Source of the DNA: Hippasteria phrygiana
Lineage: Eukaryota; Echinodermata; Asteroidea; Valvatida; Goniasteridae
Assembly (NCBI GenBank): GCA_037893225.1
Contig: JAZGUH010000001.1
Span: forward strand, 496,001-560,000
Length of the DNA stretch: 64,000 bases
Direction of reading: 5' to 3'
Positions within the stretch are counted from its first letter, which is position 1; each line of letters begins with the position of its first letter. Below the pieces are notes generated by a model. That model was not told the DNA's origin, did not search any database, and was given only the letters and a program-made list of their open reading frames with translations. Below, in pieces: positions 30,233-41,439 of the stretch. Made by a program: the position numbers and the translations under genes.

Positions 30233-31822
30233 TAATGGCAGTTTAGTATTATAATTAATTGTTCAAAACAGGATGGAAGCATATGAATGAGTACATGTAC
30301 ACTGTACTCAAACTAGGTTAACAAAAGGTGGAATGATTTTATAATTAATACCAAAGAACTGTTTACACAAGCTTATAACTTCCCTAAAAATACTTCCCTA
30401 AAATAAACTAAGAGTACGGAACATAATTATGACATCAACAAAACCATACGATTAAAATGAATCTGATTAGTCTGAAACCGAATGCAATTGACATTCCATA
30501 CATGAGAAATGTATAGATTGTAACTTAAGAAGGAGTGTACATGTACATGGGTACATTGCACATGTACATTGTAGGCCTACACAATTAATGGAGAAGTGAA
30601 CTACAGAAACACATTTGAACCTTGCATACTCGAACCCAAATCTGGCACTATAACCTCTATCAACCCATGCCAGTTAAATCAGTCGAACCATGTGAATGCA
30701 GCTTTTAATAGCAAACAATGTTCAACCACATCAAATAAAATTCAATGTGCAAAAACTTTAAATACCATATACAAAAGTCTGCACTAAAGAAATCAGGGTT
30801 TTCTCAAAGATGTAATTAGGCTCAAGACAAAGGTTAATAAAATATCATCGCTACGATCACAAGTAAATAAAAGATGAATCTGCTGATTAATCAATCTATC
30901 GTTCAACTTATTGTTTTTGAAAATTAACAAAAACAAAAAAGTCTTTAGAATTTGAAAATATTTGGCTTCTATCAAATTAGTCAACAAAAAATATAAAGGA
31001 ATCTTAAATATATCATTGCTACTTAGAGAACAAGATAAATAAAATGTGTGCAAAAACAAAACACGGTGGAAGTTTGAAAGAAATTTAAGAATATTAAATT
31101 TAATAATTAGTGATTTATTATTTCCGACTTTCTGACAAAACTGAATAATCATCAAAAAATATTGAAGATAATTTTGTATAATAAGTCAAAGATAAGACGG
31201 TTCACTTACTCCAGATGGTCTTAAAGCAGGGGACAGCACTTCACTCTGATAAAAACACACACACTTCAGCAGAGTCATCAACACAGTAACCCCTTAATTC
31301 CTGCCGTGCTGTCAAAAGTAGGCGTTTAAATTTTCATCCACTTGTAACATATCTCGAAATGCAGAGCAAGTAAAGAGCAAGATGCAGACATGAGCACAGG
31401 TACATGTATTGAATGAACATGACGAAGTGGCAGTGAAGATAGCCGTTTGAGAAGATACAAAGACACAACAAATCTGATAAACTGTAGAAACTCTATCTGA
31501 CGTCAAACTTTTTCAATTGAATTCTCTCTAGAGATAAGAGGCCTGGGAGAAAAGTCAGAAAACATCTCTCCAAACATCAAAGGTTCATCCCCTGCAAACC
31601 GTTATAATCCTGGTGTGATGATGCTCCAGCTTAACCCATGATGACACTGGATGACTGGACCTTTTCAATTTCAGACGCCGTCAAAATTGACCGGATGACT
31701 GCGGTACAACGTATTTGTGAGTCCACAAAGTGAAAGTTAATTAGCTCTATGCCATCCATTTTTCCCAGGCAGGAGTTGCGAGATGAGAGAAAGGTGGCAT
31801 ATCCGCACAGTTTAATCACTAC
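30233..31822. other. AT-rich stretch between G-rich repeat and candidate Gli exon 1
   Basis: No supported gene. A strong minus-strand donor-like site (CTGGA then GTAAGTGAA, at about 31211-31203) could end a non-coding exon. Its upstream open frame would leave phase 0, which does not fit Gli exon 2. Confidence 0.35.
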
Positions 31823-31892
31823 CTGCACTTCGCCCCACTGGGCACCCATTGTATCTGGAGGCCCAGAGAGGTGAGATGGGCAGGAAGTCCAT
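31823..31892 (-). CDS. Gli: Candidate first coding exon of Gli
   Basis: An ATG at 31892-31890 opens MDFLPISPLWASRYNG and 7 more codons to GCA plus one base, then CAG and donor GTAGTG. The leftover base joins exon 2 as Gly-Ala context into Asp (G+AC), continuing KEQVREE in the right frame. Vertebrate and fly Gli N-termini are not conserved here, so there is no homology support; phase agreement alone has one chance in three. The true first exon could lie elsewhere or outside the window. Confidence 0.3.
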
Positions 31893-33092
31893 TGTGCAGT
31901 AGATCAATTCTCCTCTTGTGGGCGGACACCAACACCAAGCCAAGGAGTGAGCCCAAGTAATTATCGGTTCCTTTGAGAGGGAGTTGTGGGGGGACTATTT
32001 AAAAACCAACCAAGTCTCAGGACACAGGGCCCACACACAAACAAACACCTGGGTGGTCCCTCACTTGATTCTAACCTGGGGTTACCACTGGAAAATGGAT
32101 GAGGTGACCTCTGACCCATAATCTCTCACCTTGTCCTGACCCCCCTCCACGGGGAGTTGTTCATTTTTCTCAGTAAGCCTCCAACTCCCAGTAGTCATTT
32201 TGTATCATCCACTTTCATAAATATGTCAAGTCTGGGGCTGTGTATTTAAAATCCAATGATGCTATCAGAATCACAAACAGTGAGTAACATATAGTCCTAA
32301 TGGGGTTCAGTGTGTTGACAGTGAAGTGGTTGTACATGTACTTCCGATTACCCAAACAGAAGCAGTTGGTGAAGTGCCAATAATTGCGTCTGAGACTTCC
32401 TGGTAAACAGATTAACCAAACTCAAAATGTCATGTTCGTCTCTTGGGCCCAATTTCATGGCTCTGCTGTATGCAAATTTAACCACAAAGTTCCTCAATAT
32501 TAGCCCCAATCTGTGTTTTCAGAGCTACATGTAGTAGAGAAATTCTGCGCTACCCCAACTTAACTCGTCATAAAGCCGAGTTCCAAACAATTGTAATCAG
32601 TTCATCGTATTCACTACAATTATTTTGTCAGTCTCCCATTTATGAGCCTCCTGGCATTCCTATACAGATTACAATTATTATCTGCATGATGATCCAACTT
32701 CAATCTGTACAACAAGACTAGCAAGCAGAAGATAGAAGTGTTTTTTTCCCACTACAGATTTTACGGAATGCAAAGTGATTATTTTCAAGATGGTGACAAA
32801 CGTGCCAACATCAGGCAATGGGACTTCAATCACTGATGATTGCCTGCTCTCATCTTGTGTAAACCACTGCATCTATTTAAGCCACAGACTGATCCAACAA
32901 GCTCGAGTATTTATAAATCACAAATACACACAAATAAACCCGCAGTGAGTAAAAAACATGTCCTGTCAAAAGATGTCCATTTATACTGGAGTCCCACTGG
33001 TTCTCCAATTTACATGTAGCAAACACACTTTTGATCTTTCACACATCATCCTTTGTGCAAAAGTGGAATAAACCACTACGTTTGCTCTCTTA
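31893..33092. other. Flank or intron sequence, mostly unrecognised
   Basis: At 32452 a single-ended fragment of the GGGCCCAATTTCATGGCTC MITE (compare 20173) runs for about 120 bases. The rest shows no gene. If exon 1 at 31892 is real, promoter sequence would be here; no clear TATA box was assigned. Confidence 0.4.
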
Positions 33093-33490
33093 AGCCGTGT
33101 CCGCATTGGACTTTTTTGGTAAAACGTAGGAGACTGTTGTCAACTTGACCAAATTAAGTCCCGTGCGGACAGCTGGTCAACTTTCCAAATTGTCAAGTGT
33201 CGATTGTCTATTGTCAGTTTATCTCTCCACAGCAGAACTTTTACAGGGCCAACCGTGTAGCGGAAGAGTTACGTGGGCAGTTTTATGTCGCTCAAAGTCC
33301 AGTGCGGACCAACCACTGTTATGTAAAATGTCAAAAACTTTCATTTTGATCACTGCAAAGTTTACGTGGCCAAGGACTTTCTGCGAGCTGTGTAATCCAA
33401 GTACGGACGCATGGAAGAATAACCACAATTGAATGTTAACAATCACGCGCTGTAACTTTTGACAACAGTTAGTCCAATGCGAATGCGGCT
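33093..33490. mobile_element. Harbinger-like MITE, family A (diverged copy), TSD TTA
   Basis: 398 bp. Ends AGCCGTGTCCGCATTGGAC and, inverted, AGCCGCATTCGCATTGGAC. TTA flanks both sides (33090-33092, 33491-33493). Internal GTGCGGAC words occur in both directions, but the sequence is otherwise only loosely like the four other copies. Confidence 0.72.
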
Positions 33491-34465
33491 TTAGTAGATT
33501 GTTTCTGGTAAACATGTAGAGGTACTGGACAAGTTTGCTTTTATATATAGCGTGTGTATAGCCAGTTTCACACGAGCGCTGGAAGCCCACATCTGCGATG
33601 ATTGGCGCCGGGTGTCTGATGCCCAAGGATGCCTGTGATTTCATCGCAGGCTTTCACACGATACAACACAGTCCGGCAGCGAACGTCCCTCGTTTTGCAG
33701 TGTTTGCATGCGTGGCTACACGTGTATCGCTGGTACTACGATATTCTATGAACGATGAAATGTGTAGGGTACCAGTGATTTTCCCGCACTGTAAAAAAAT
33801 TCCGTAAAATAACAAGCTATTCCCCTTTTAAAAACAAACAATCAACGTATTTTAGTTTCAACAGATTTTGGACGTAAAAGTACGATACTGTGTGTCCCTA
33901 CAGGTAGTTTTCGTGTATTACATGTATAACGTCAATTTATACAAAGGATGTAAATTGACAAGCACTTTGTAAAAATAATTCCGACATATTTGGTGTAAAT
34001 ATACAGGTACAGCAACACCAATGAAATGATGTTTATTTACAGAGAATCTACTGTTCTACAAAAATCTCATTAAGCCCTACGCAGCAAGCAACTGACCAAT
34101 CAAAACTGAATTTGTGTTTACAAAAGCCATGTTAAATAAGCCTTTTGCGCATTGATTTGCATAGATCCTTGTACCCCGTCTTCGCTCAATCTAAGATGCA
34201 CAGCGTGCGCCGGTCGTTGCCAGACTGATCATTATTATGCACTTCAGTACCGTTGTTGCTAGACCACGTGATTCGGGGCAAGCCGCAACGTGGCGATGCA
34301 CGGCCAGTGGTGGTTTCCCTGTCTGGTATCTGGAACTACCGCTGGGTGAAACAGCGCACGACAGAGATTGTCACCACTCTAAAACACAACAACTGCTCGA
34401 ATTGTTACAGTACATGTTGTATGTTCTTCTCGAAACGCGGCCTATTTTTAGCAATTATAGTTTCC
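33491..34465. other. Non-coding stretch with TTTCACACGA words
   Basis: 33557-33665 holds CAGTTTCACACGAGCGCTGG and GGCTTTCACACGAT, words resembling the Harbinger-like family B ends, but no element limits were established. No gene. Confidence 0.35.
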
Positions 34466-34601
34466 TTAACCCTAACTCCCTAGGGTGTGTGAAAAATCAT
34501 ATTAAAATTGGAGGATTCAGGACTGTTAGGGTTAACCCTAACTCCTTAGGGTGTGTGGAAAAATATATTAATATTGGAGGATTCAGGACTGTTAGGGTTA
34601 A
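34466..34601. mobile_element. Two tandem CCCTAAC-ended mini-elements sharing one TTAA
   Basis: Two 66-bp units, 34466-34535 and 34532-34601, each TTAA, CCCTAACTCC(C/T)TAGGGTG ... GGAGGATTCAGGACTGTTAG, GG, TTAA; the middle TTAA is shared. A diverged solo copy is at 43585-43666. The ends match the longer element at 22019. Confidence 0.85.
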
Positions 34602-34920
34602 TGGATAACAACTTCGAAGGTTGGAACGTGAAGAAACTGCAGACATTTCTTCAAGAGAGAGGGGTTTCAATAACGGGTTACCTGAAGAAAGAACTGGTTG
34701 AACTGTGCAAGTGCGTGGCCAATCTGAAATTGACAACCGACCCGAATCGTTCAAGCCCCAACTTGACAAAAGATTGAAAGACGCTGGCTGCACATTTTCC
34801 GACCCATTTAATCTTCCTGGATTCACGAAGGATTTCTCAAATATACCAGATTTCGGACTATACAATGTCTTCAATTATTTGATTTGTTTTCGAGCGGATT
34901 ACGACCGGCGAAAACTTATT
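34601..34920 (+). pseudogene. Remnant of a SAP-like / YqaJ-associated transposon protein
   Basis: ATG opens MDNNFEGWNVKKLQTFLQER then GVSITGYLKKELVELC, a helix-turn-helix of SAP type. After a frameshift near 34740 the other frame reads TFSDPFNLPGFTKDFSNIPD then FGLYNVFNYLI and DYDRRKL. The IPDF..YN..NYLI....DYD pattern is seen in animal proteins that carry SWIM and YqaJ-like domains, many of them transposon-borne. Only the N-terminal part is present and it is broken. Confidence 0.5.
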
Positions 34921-34949
34921 CGTAAATATACAAAAACAATTTCTGCAAG

Positions 34950-35400
34950 ACCAGTCACTTACGTAAAAACCGATAATGAGACCTTGCTCAACAGAATCTT
35001 TCTTCATCCAACCTTTCCCACAAATACAAAAGGAATGGAAAGAGAGATTTTGTTGATGCCTTTACAAATCCTCCCCCCCCCCCTCCCCCAGATAAGTTCG
35101 GACTCGCTGCGGCTACTTGTTGGAATGATCCATCAAAGAATCCACTGATTATTCTTCTAACGTAGCCAGCACATACCAGGACTGTCATCTTGCAGAAATG
35201 GTGGTCACTTACGTAAAAACTGATAATGAGACCTTGCTCAACAGAATCTTTCTTCCTCCAACCTTTCCCACAAATAAAAAAAGAATGGAAAGAGAGATTT
35301 TGTTGATGTCTTCAACAACCCCCACCCTCCCTACCCCCTAAACGAACTTTGACTCACTGCGGCTATTTCCTGAGATGATCAACAAAATAAGATAATCTGA
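34950..35400. repeat. Direct duplication of about 250 bp
   Basis: CACTTACGTAAAAACCGATA through ATGGAAAGAGAGATTTTGTT and ACTCGCTGCGGCTA appears at about 34956-35113 and again at about 35206-35365, with point differences and a C-rich segment (11 C at 35073-35083) between shared parts. Confidence 0.85.
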
Positions 35401-35527
35401 TCTTTTGTTCTAGCTGTTAAATTGTGTCATATTAATCAGGCTTCACACTTTTCTGACATTGCAATGGGTTAGATCATAGTTTATAGATTCAGCAGGGTGC
35501 CTAGAGAATACCTGAACCAGTTTAGGG

Positions 35528-36117
35528 TTAACCCTTTCCTTTATACACATTGTTTATTGGCTATCTTCCCTAGGTACAATGTAACACATTCTTTGTTCAG
35601 TCAAGCATAAAAACCACTTAGCAGAAAAGCAAGCTGACTGTTGAATGGTTGTATTTTCAACTAAAGATTTCACCATCAAGAATTTTTTGAAAAGGAAAAC
35701 GTGTGTAAAGTTTGTTCCAAAGTTACGGCCGTTTTCTCTTCTGGCCCACTTTATCAAACAGGAAAGTTGTTTGTCACATGAACAAATGGCACTCCATACA
35801 CATAACTGTACAGGGAAACTTCGGATACAGTTTTCTCAAAACATTGTAATGGTGACACATGAATTTGATAGCACCATTGGAAAGAACCAAACTAGTTTTT
35901 TTCTTTTTGTATAAAGATCATTTATGGACAGCGAAAAACACAAGCACTACCGTTTGTTGAAACATGGTGAATATATTTGTTGTTTGGATTAATCCAGTGT
36001 GAGGTTTAATTCTCTAGTAAACTCCACATTGGTAGGCAACAGGGGTGCTGTGGCTTGTTGACTCATATTCCTTCCTCCATGGTCAAGTAAACTCAACATT
36101 GGTAAGGGAAGGGTTAA
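35528..36117. mobile_element. TTAA-flanked MITE, family E (copy 1)
   Basis: 590 bp between TTAA at 35528 and 36114. Ends TTAACCCTTTCCTTTATAC and inverted TTAACCCTTCCCTTACC. The right part has the doubled word GTAAACTC(C/A)ACATTGGTA. It is strongly similar to 40806-41404. Probably piggyBac-like. Confidence 0.87.
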
Positions 36118-36473
36118 CCTGTCAAGGAACATGTGAAATTAAGTAGGGAAAAAAATGGCTGGTTGAAAAAAAAATGAGGATACATGACGGTCAAGTTTGG
36201 TTGCCCAAATAGACTAGCACTGGACCTGTTTAAAGTGTTTATCAAGGTACATGTAGCTTTTGCCATGCCCATGATTTAAAGAAGAAAAATACTGGCAATT
36301 TAGAAAAAATGCTAATAATTGATGGTGTACATGTAATGACTCCTTCAAGATGTAATGTTATAGATAAACAAAAGCAAAACAAATATTGGTTGCAAAAAAT
36401 GAAGTCACAGGACTGTTTGTGGTCAAGACAACCTTGGGCTGAACATGTTTATTATAGCTCCTGTTTGACATAA
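36118..36473. other. Short AT-rich spacer
   Basis: About 350 bp between a family E and a family B element; nothing recognised. Confidence 0.5.
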
Positions 36474-37967
36474 GGCCTTTTCACACTACGAAAAATCTCG
36501 GTGTTGGACCCGGGTCCGACCCGTGTCGACTAGACTGACCTTTTCACACTGCAACATTTCAACACGGCACTGACCCGTGTAGAGCGCTCAACCCGGGTTG
36601 AAACTCAACCCTGCTCGGGAGGTGGGTTGAGAGCTCTCGACCCGTGTAGAGAAGTTGGACCCGTGTTGAAAGTCGTAGTGTGAACGTCTCCGGGTTGAGT
36701 TCGACCCGTGTAACTGTGGATCGGAGTGTACTTGCAGAGCACCACATACTAGGCTGTTCGATATGACGATATTTGCCGATGTTTCGGTATTATGTTGCTT
36801 TTTCAGTTTTTGCAGCGTTTATGGTTTCTCCAAGTGTGTATACGTTAAGTGTGGATTAGTCTAGATTACTTTGCGCGAAATTATTTCCAATAAATTTGAT
36901 GGCAAAATAGTACATAACGTACGAGGAGGAATACAAAAATACATTCTGTACTAAATGTGTCGTTTCTTTGATCGTTTTAAACCCGACATGACTTATCCGA
37001 CATCTCCGCGCCGTATGTAGCGCACATTGCGTGCATGCGTATTCCATCGTTAGCGTAGTCTTGGTCAAATGCAAACAACCACACTGAACGCTACCGTATT
37101 ATTCCTAGTGTACAATGTACGTACATGCAGCTAACATTTTGCGAACTTCGTCTCGAGAAAAGGCTACTAAGGTATGAGGGGGCCGGGGTTATTGCTCAAT
37201 ACGGGGAACCCCAAAGTGCATCTGCGCATGCGCGTTGCTTTGTTGCAAACAGCTGGCCTTGGCCGCCGGTCAAGTACAAGTGCGCGTGCAAGCATGGAGG
37301 AATAAAACACACTGGATACTTTTACCTCCGATATGTCAGAGAAAATGGGCCCCAAATCAGACAAAAGATCGGCATGGAGTAAAGGAGGAGGTAAATGCTA
37401 TATTGGATTGGACTGACAGCTCCATCCAAAGCCAGCTCGATGGAACGACGAGAAATAATAAGGTTTTCGTCAAAATAAGCGAAGCGTTGATGGTTGCTGG
37501 GTTTCCAATTCGATCCGTAAATTCAGCAACGAACCTGCAGCATTGCGCATGCACGCGCACCACACACGTAACACGGTTCCTTCCTCCATGGTTCATGCTA
37601 CTTTCATGAGATTCTTTTACCTCCGATATGTCGTAGAAAATGGGCCCCAAATTAGACAAAAGACCGACATGGAGTGAGGAGGATTTGGGCCGACAGCTCC
37701 ATCCAAAGCCAGCTCGGCGGAACGACCAGAATGCAGTATGGGCATTTTCCGATTCGACCCATGTTGAACGGCCGGCCGTGTGTGTAGTGTGAAACGATCG
37801 CACAATACACGGGTCGAAACATTACACGTGTAGCAAAAATGCTGGCGCTGCGTTGAGTAGTGTGAAAAGGCAGCGTAATTGACCCGTGTTGAAATTTTAA
37901 GAAGTCTACACGGGTCGGACCCGTGTAGATTTCAACACGGGTCGAACGTACATAGTGTGAAAAGGCC
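36474..37967. mobile_element. Harbinger-like element, family B (copy 1, long)
   Basis: 1,494 bp with ends GGCCTTTTCACACTACG and inverted GGCCTTTTCACACTATG, flanked by TAA/TCA. Both subterminal regions consist of ACACGGGTCGGACCCGTGT-type palindromic words and repeated internal GTGTGAAAAGG. The interior holds a decayed Myb/SANT-like coding segment in two partial copies (37334-37560 and 37620-37760). Confidence 0.83.
37334..37560 (+). pseudogene. Myb/SANT-like transposon gene fragment in family B copy 1
   Basis: The frame starts MSEKMGPKSDKRSAWSK; after a one-base frameshift it reads EEVNAILDWTDSSIQSQLDG, TTRNNKVFVKISEALMVAGF and PIRS. The W..EE.N.IL.W......QLDG..RN..V...I...L...GF.RS pattern is the Myb/SANT-like DNA-binding domain found in the second gene of PIF/Harbinger transposons. 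The reading frame is broken and the C-terminal part is missing. Confidence 0.7.
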
Positions 37968-38126
37968 TCAAGATTTTAAGAAAAATATTGGCATTTTAGG
38001 GGAAAATGGAGTGTTTCTCCCAATTATCGACAGGTAAAGCCAAATTGTCTTCTGAATTAAATCATCTGTTGGTGCTGGTAAGTAAACAACTGAACAAACT
38101 ACAATTTTAAAGGGGCAAACTGTCCT

Positions 38127-38550
38127 TAAAGGTAGTATACAACATTTGCAAACATCACAAAACAAAACTATTGAATTATTATGAAATACCGTACTGGACT
38201 ATAAGTAAATAGCAGTCTCAAGCATCCTGTGAAATCATGGCACCTGGTGTGCTGTCCTTTTCAGAAAAGTGGAAATTTACGATTGTTGGCCGACAAAAAT
38301 GACAATCATTAGAAATAGTCTAGTTCCCCGACCTGATAATTCCGCGAATCTAAAAAACTGCTCCATTTTGTCTAAAGTAGGGTCAGGGAACCAGACTACC
38401 AGAACAGATTTTTTTTTCTCTCTGTTTTCTCTCTATACACACAAAACTTTAAACAGGTCAGTATTTGCTTAGCACATAATAAAATATTAACCCCAAATCC
38501 CATTTATTTCTGAAAATTACAGCAAAGCAAATGTTGTATACTACCTTTAT
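38127..38550. mobile_element. MITE family F, core type 1 (copy 2)
   Basis: 424 bp. Ends AAAGGTAGTATACAACATTTG and inverted AAAGGTAGTATACAACATTTG. The core has GTCTAGTTCCCCGACCTGAT and GGTCAGGGAACCAGACTAC in inverse order, as at 15742. Confidence 0.82.
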
Positions 38551-38618
38551 TAACTCCTAGAAGAATTTTTTTCCTTCCTTTCAAAAGTATTTTTGCCCCC
38601 CAAACCCAAACCATAATA

Positions 38619-39052
38619 TGTGACCCGCTCTGAAAAAAGGTATATTATGTCGCAAAATATGAAAATTTAGTTTTAAGTATGTTTGGAAAGCCTGCAATGT
38701 AAGCTTTCATTTGGTACATGATAGAGCTCCAAAGCCCTTTCCGTTCTGGAGATATCGCACTTTTGCATATGAATTAGTTCTATGGGGTTCAAATTGCACA
38801 ACAGAGAAAACAGGCTGTGAAATATGTAGTTCTAATACAATGCAATGGAACAATGCACTCTAAAAAGGTTATTTTTTCACTTTATTCACTGAAATCAACA
38901 TTGTTGTGCACCAAACCTGAAACTTTAGATATTTAAGATATCATGAAAGACAAAAAACAAAAAAATGAATTTTTATGAAAAATGTCACCCTCTTGGGTTG
39001 AAAGGGCCATGCATAGCGCGACTTATATCACCTTTTTCTGGAGCGGGTCACA
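38619..39052. mobile_element. MITE family C, TGTGACCCGCTC ends (copy 2)
   Basis: 434 bp, nearly colinear with 19342-19784 in the same orientation. Terminal inverted repeat TGTGACCCGCTC plus AAAAAAGGTATA-type extension. Confidence 0.9.
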
Positions 39053-39573
39053 TATGCACAATCACTGAAAAACAAACAAAATATTAGCCATCTACATACA
39101 CAAATGTATGTCTAATTCAACAAATTACATCTTTTACAAAAGAAGAGCAGTAAATCACTGCAAGATAAAACAAGTCCATGACGTTTAAGGGACCACTCAC
39201 CACTGCAACAGTCGTAAACTGTAAAAATGTAACCATTCACCATATGATACTGACCTACTATTTATCAACGGCAGACAAGTGCAATTCACCGGATGGCATT
39301 AACTTCTTGACCCTACCATTAGCATTCACCGTTTCATGTTGGAGCAAAATTTGCGAAAAATTACATGTACATTGTACATGCAGACAGTAGGATAGATTGC
39401 CATGGCGATTGGCTGGGGGGGGGGGGTAGAAATGGTTGGAAGGTGTTAGAATTTCAAAGATTTTTAAATGACGTGAAATTCTAGCAATTTTGTACATTTT
39501 CAACTGATTAAGCCACAAAATTGAGCCACTAAAAAAAAAAGGTAAGTTAATTTTCAAAGTGAACAAAGAAACT

Positions 39574-39645
39574 GGCAAGAGCGGGATTCGAACCTGCAAC
39601 CTCCGGGTTACCGTACCAGTGCTCTACCAACTGAGCTATCTTGCC
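39574..39645 (-). mobile_element. tRNA-headed SINE (copy 3, best preserved head)
   Basis: The minus strand reads GGCAAGATAGCTCAGTTGGT, AGAGCACTGG, TACGGTAACCCGGAGG, GCAGGTTCGAATCCCGCTC, TTGCC. Acceptor, D and T arms pair, but anticodon-loop position 33 is C rather than U and the stem is mispaired, so it is a pseudo-tRNA head. Tail AGTTTCTTTGTTCACTTTG. Confidence 0.75.
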
Positions 39646-40201
39646 CTTGTGGATTGTTTAACGAAGTAAATTAATTACCGGTAGTATAAACAGCAAACAT
39701 GTACATCGTACACTGTAGGCTTTATACCATTATGTACTACATTGTACATGTACCAGAATATGACTTTTGTTCTCTGTTTTGAACCAGCAAGCACACTTCA
39801 GAGCTGACTTGTAAACAAGCAGTTTCATTGACATTACAATTACTGAACACATGAGGGCTCACTTCAATGAACTAAAGATGTGTGGGAGAACATGATAATT
39901 TTTGCTCAAATTTATAGTGTGGTTTCTTCATTGGCAGCTACATAAAAAATAAGAAAATAAAATAAACAAAATTGAAATGTTTCAAATGTATGCAAATTTA
40001 AAACACCATTTCTTTGGATATGTTTAGGGACAAATTCATCTACATGTAGCCATAAAAATGTACACCAAAAATGTTTCTCCTGTTTACAATTCGGGTGACA
40101 TTAACTCAATGTTTTTACATACACTAGTAAGCAAAAAGAGGTAATGAGTGCTCAATCCTTGCTTAAAGCTACCTGTAAGTTTGGAAAGAAAACTTTGCTC
40201 T
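39646..40201. other. AT-rich stretch, nothing recognised
   Basis: About 560 bp including scattered ACATGTAC words. No gene or terminal repeat. Confidence 0.5.
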
Positions 40202-40305
40202 GGCCTAGGCCTGGGCATTCACGGGTAATTTTGGATCCGGGTACCCGAACGCCGCACTGGTTCGGTTCTCGGGTACCCGAAAGTGGACTGCTCAGAATTT
40301 GTTTG
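40202..40305. mobile_element. Single hAT-like terminus with CGGGTACCCG subterminal repeats
   Basis: CCTAGGCCTGGGCATTCACG is followed by two copies of CGGGTACCCGAA. Such palindromic subterminal words just inside a short end are typical of hAT elements. The opposite end was not found. Confidence 0.35.
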
Positions 40306-40805
40306 CAGGATCAATAAAATGAGATGCCTTGGTTAACATACCTTGCTCCTCTGGAGTATTCCTCGGGCTATTGCTGCTGGTTCTCCTCTTCTTGGTCGTC
40401 TCCGCTTCGTGGCGCTTGAGGGTGGCCATCTTGGATTCAAGAACCGTACGCCTTCGATCAACAGCTCACCTCTCCCGCCTCTTCATTGGTGCCGCTCGCA
40501 TTTCTGTACAAAACAAAAGAGGCATGCAACCTTTTACGTGTATGACACTCACATTCAGATGAGCACATGTACATGTAGTTTGGCACAAACACAATTTGGC
40601 ATTCCACCAACATTTAGGCAGAGTGTCAAGCCTGGACCGGAATGTCGGGTTGAATCCAGTAATTCATTTCAGATGCTTGCTGCACCATTGCAATGCTACA
40701 TGTACACTACAATCCTTTAATAGAAAACATCATGTTCGTCATGTTATTCAACAGGCCTATCATTGCAGAATCATGTGAAAGAAGCTTCTATCACATCAAC
40801 TATAA

Positions 40806-41404
40806 TTAACCCTTTCCTTACCACATTGTTTATTGGCTTATCTTCCCTTACCACATTCTTTGTTCAGTCAAGCATAAAACCACTTACCTGTACATAGATA
40901 AAGCAGTTGACTGCTTGTTGAATGGTTGTATTTTCAACCAAAGATTTCACTGTCAAGAATTGATTGAAAAGGAAAAAGTCGTGGTTACTTATGTCACATG
41001 AACATTTCTCTTTCACATGGTGTACAAATGAAAGTCATAACTGCTAAAATAGCAAAGTTACAGCTGTCTTCTCTTCTGGCCCACTTTATCAAACAGGAAA
41101 GCTGTCTGTCACATGAACACACGGCACTCCATACACATACATGTACACGCAACTGTACAGGCAAACATGAATTTGATAGCACCATTGGAAAGAACCGAAC
41201 TACATGTGTAGCTCTTTCTTTTCGTATAAAGATCATTTATGGACAGCGAAAAACGCAAGCACTCCAGTTCATTGAAACACGGTGAATATTATATGTTTGG
41301 ATATTCTGGTGTGTGGTTTCCTTGTCGAGTAAACTTGACATTGGTAAGCAACAGGGGTGCTCTGGCTTGTCGAGTAAACTCGACATTGGTAAGGAAAGGG
41401 TTAA
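40806..41404. mobile_element. TTAA-flanked MITE, family E (copy 2)
   Basis: 599 bp. Ends TTAACCCTTTCCTTACCAC and inverted TTAACCCTTTCCTTACCAA. Internal words CACATTGTTTATTGGCT and TTCAGTCAAGCATAAA are shared with 35528-36117. Confidence 0.9.
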
Positions 41405-41439
41405 GCATGAAACATGCACAATCTTAAACCAAAAGTTAC

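Noticed and set aside
31312..31506. Alternative first Gli exon ending at the strong donor near 31211
   Set aside because: Its open frame would leave phase 0, which does not match exon 2; it remains possible only as a non-coding exon.
34466..34601. Telomere-like TTAGGG/CCCTAA sequence
   Set aside because: The CCCTAA/TTAGGG words are only the element ends next to TTAA and are not tandem hexamers.
39574..39645. Functional tRNA gene
   Set aside because: Loop position 33 is not U and the anticodon stem is mispaired; the tail is shared with SINE copies.
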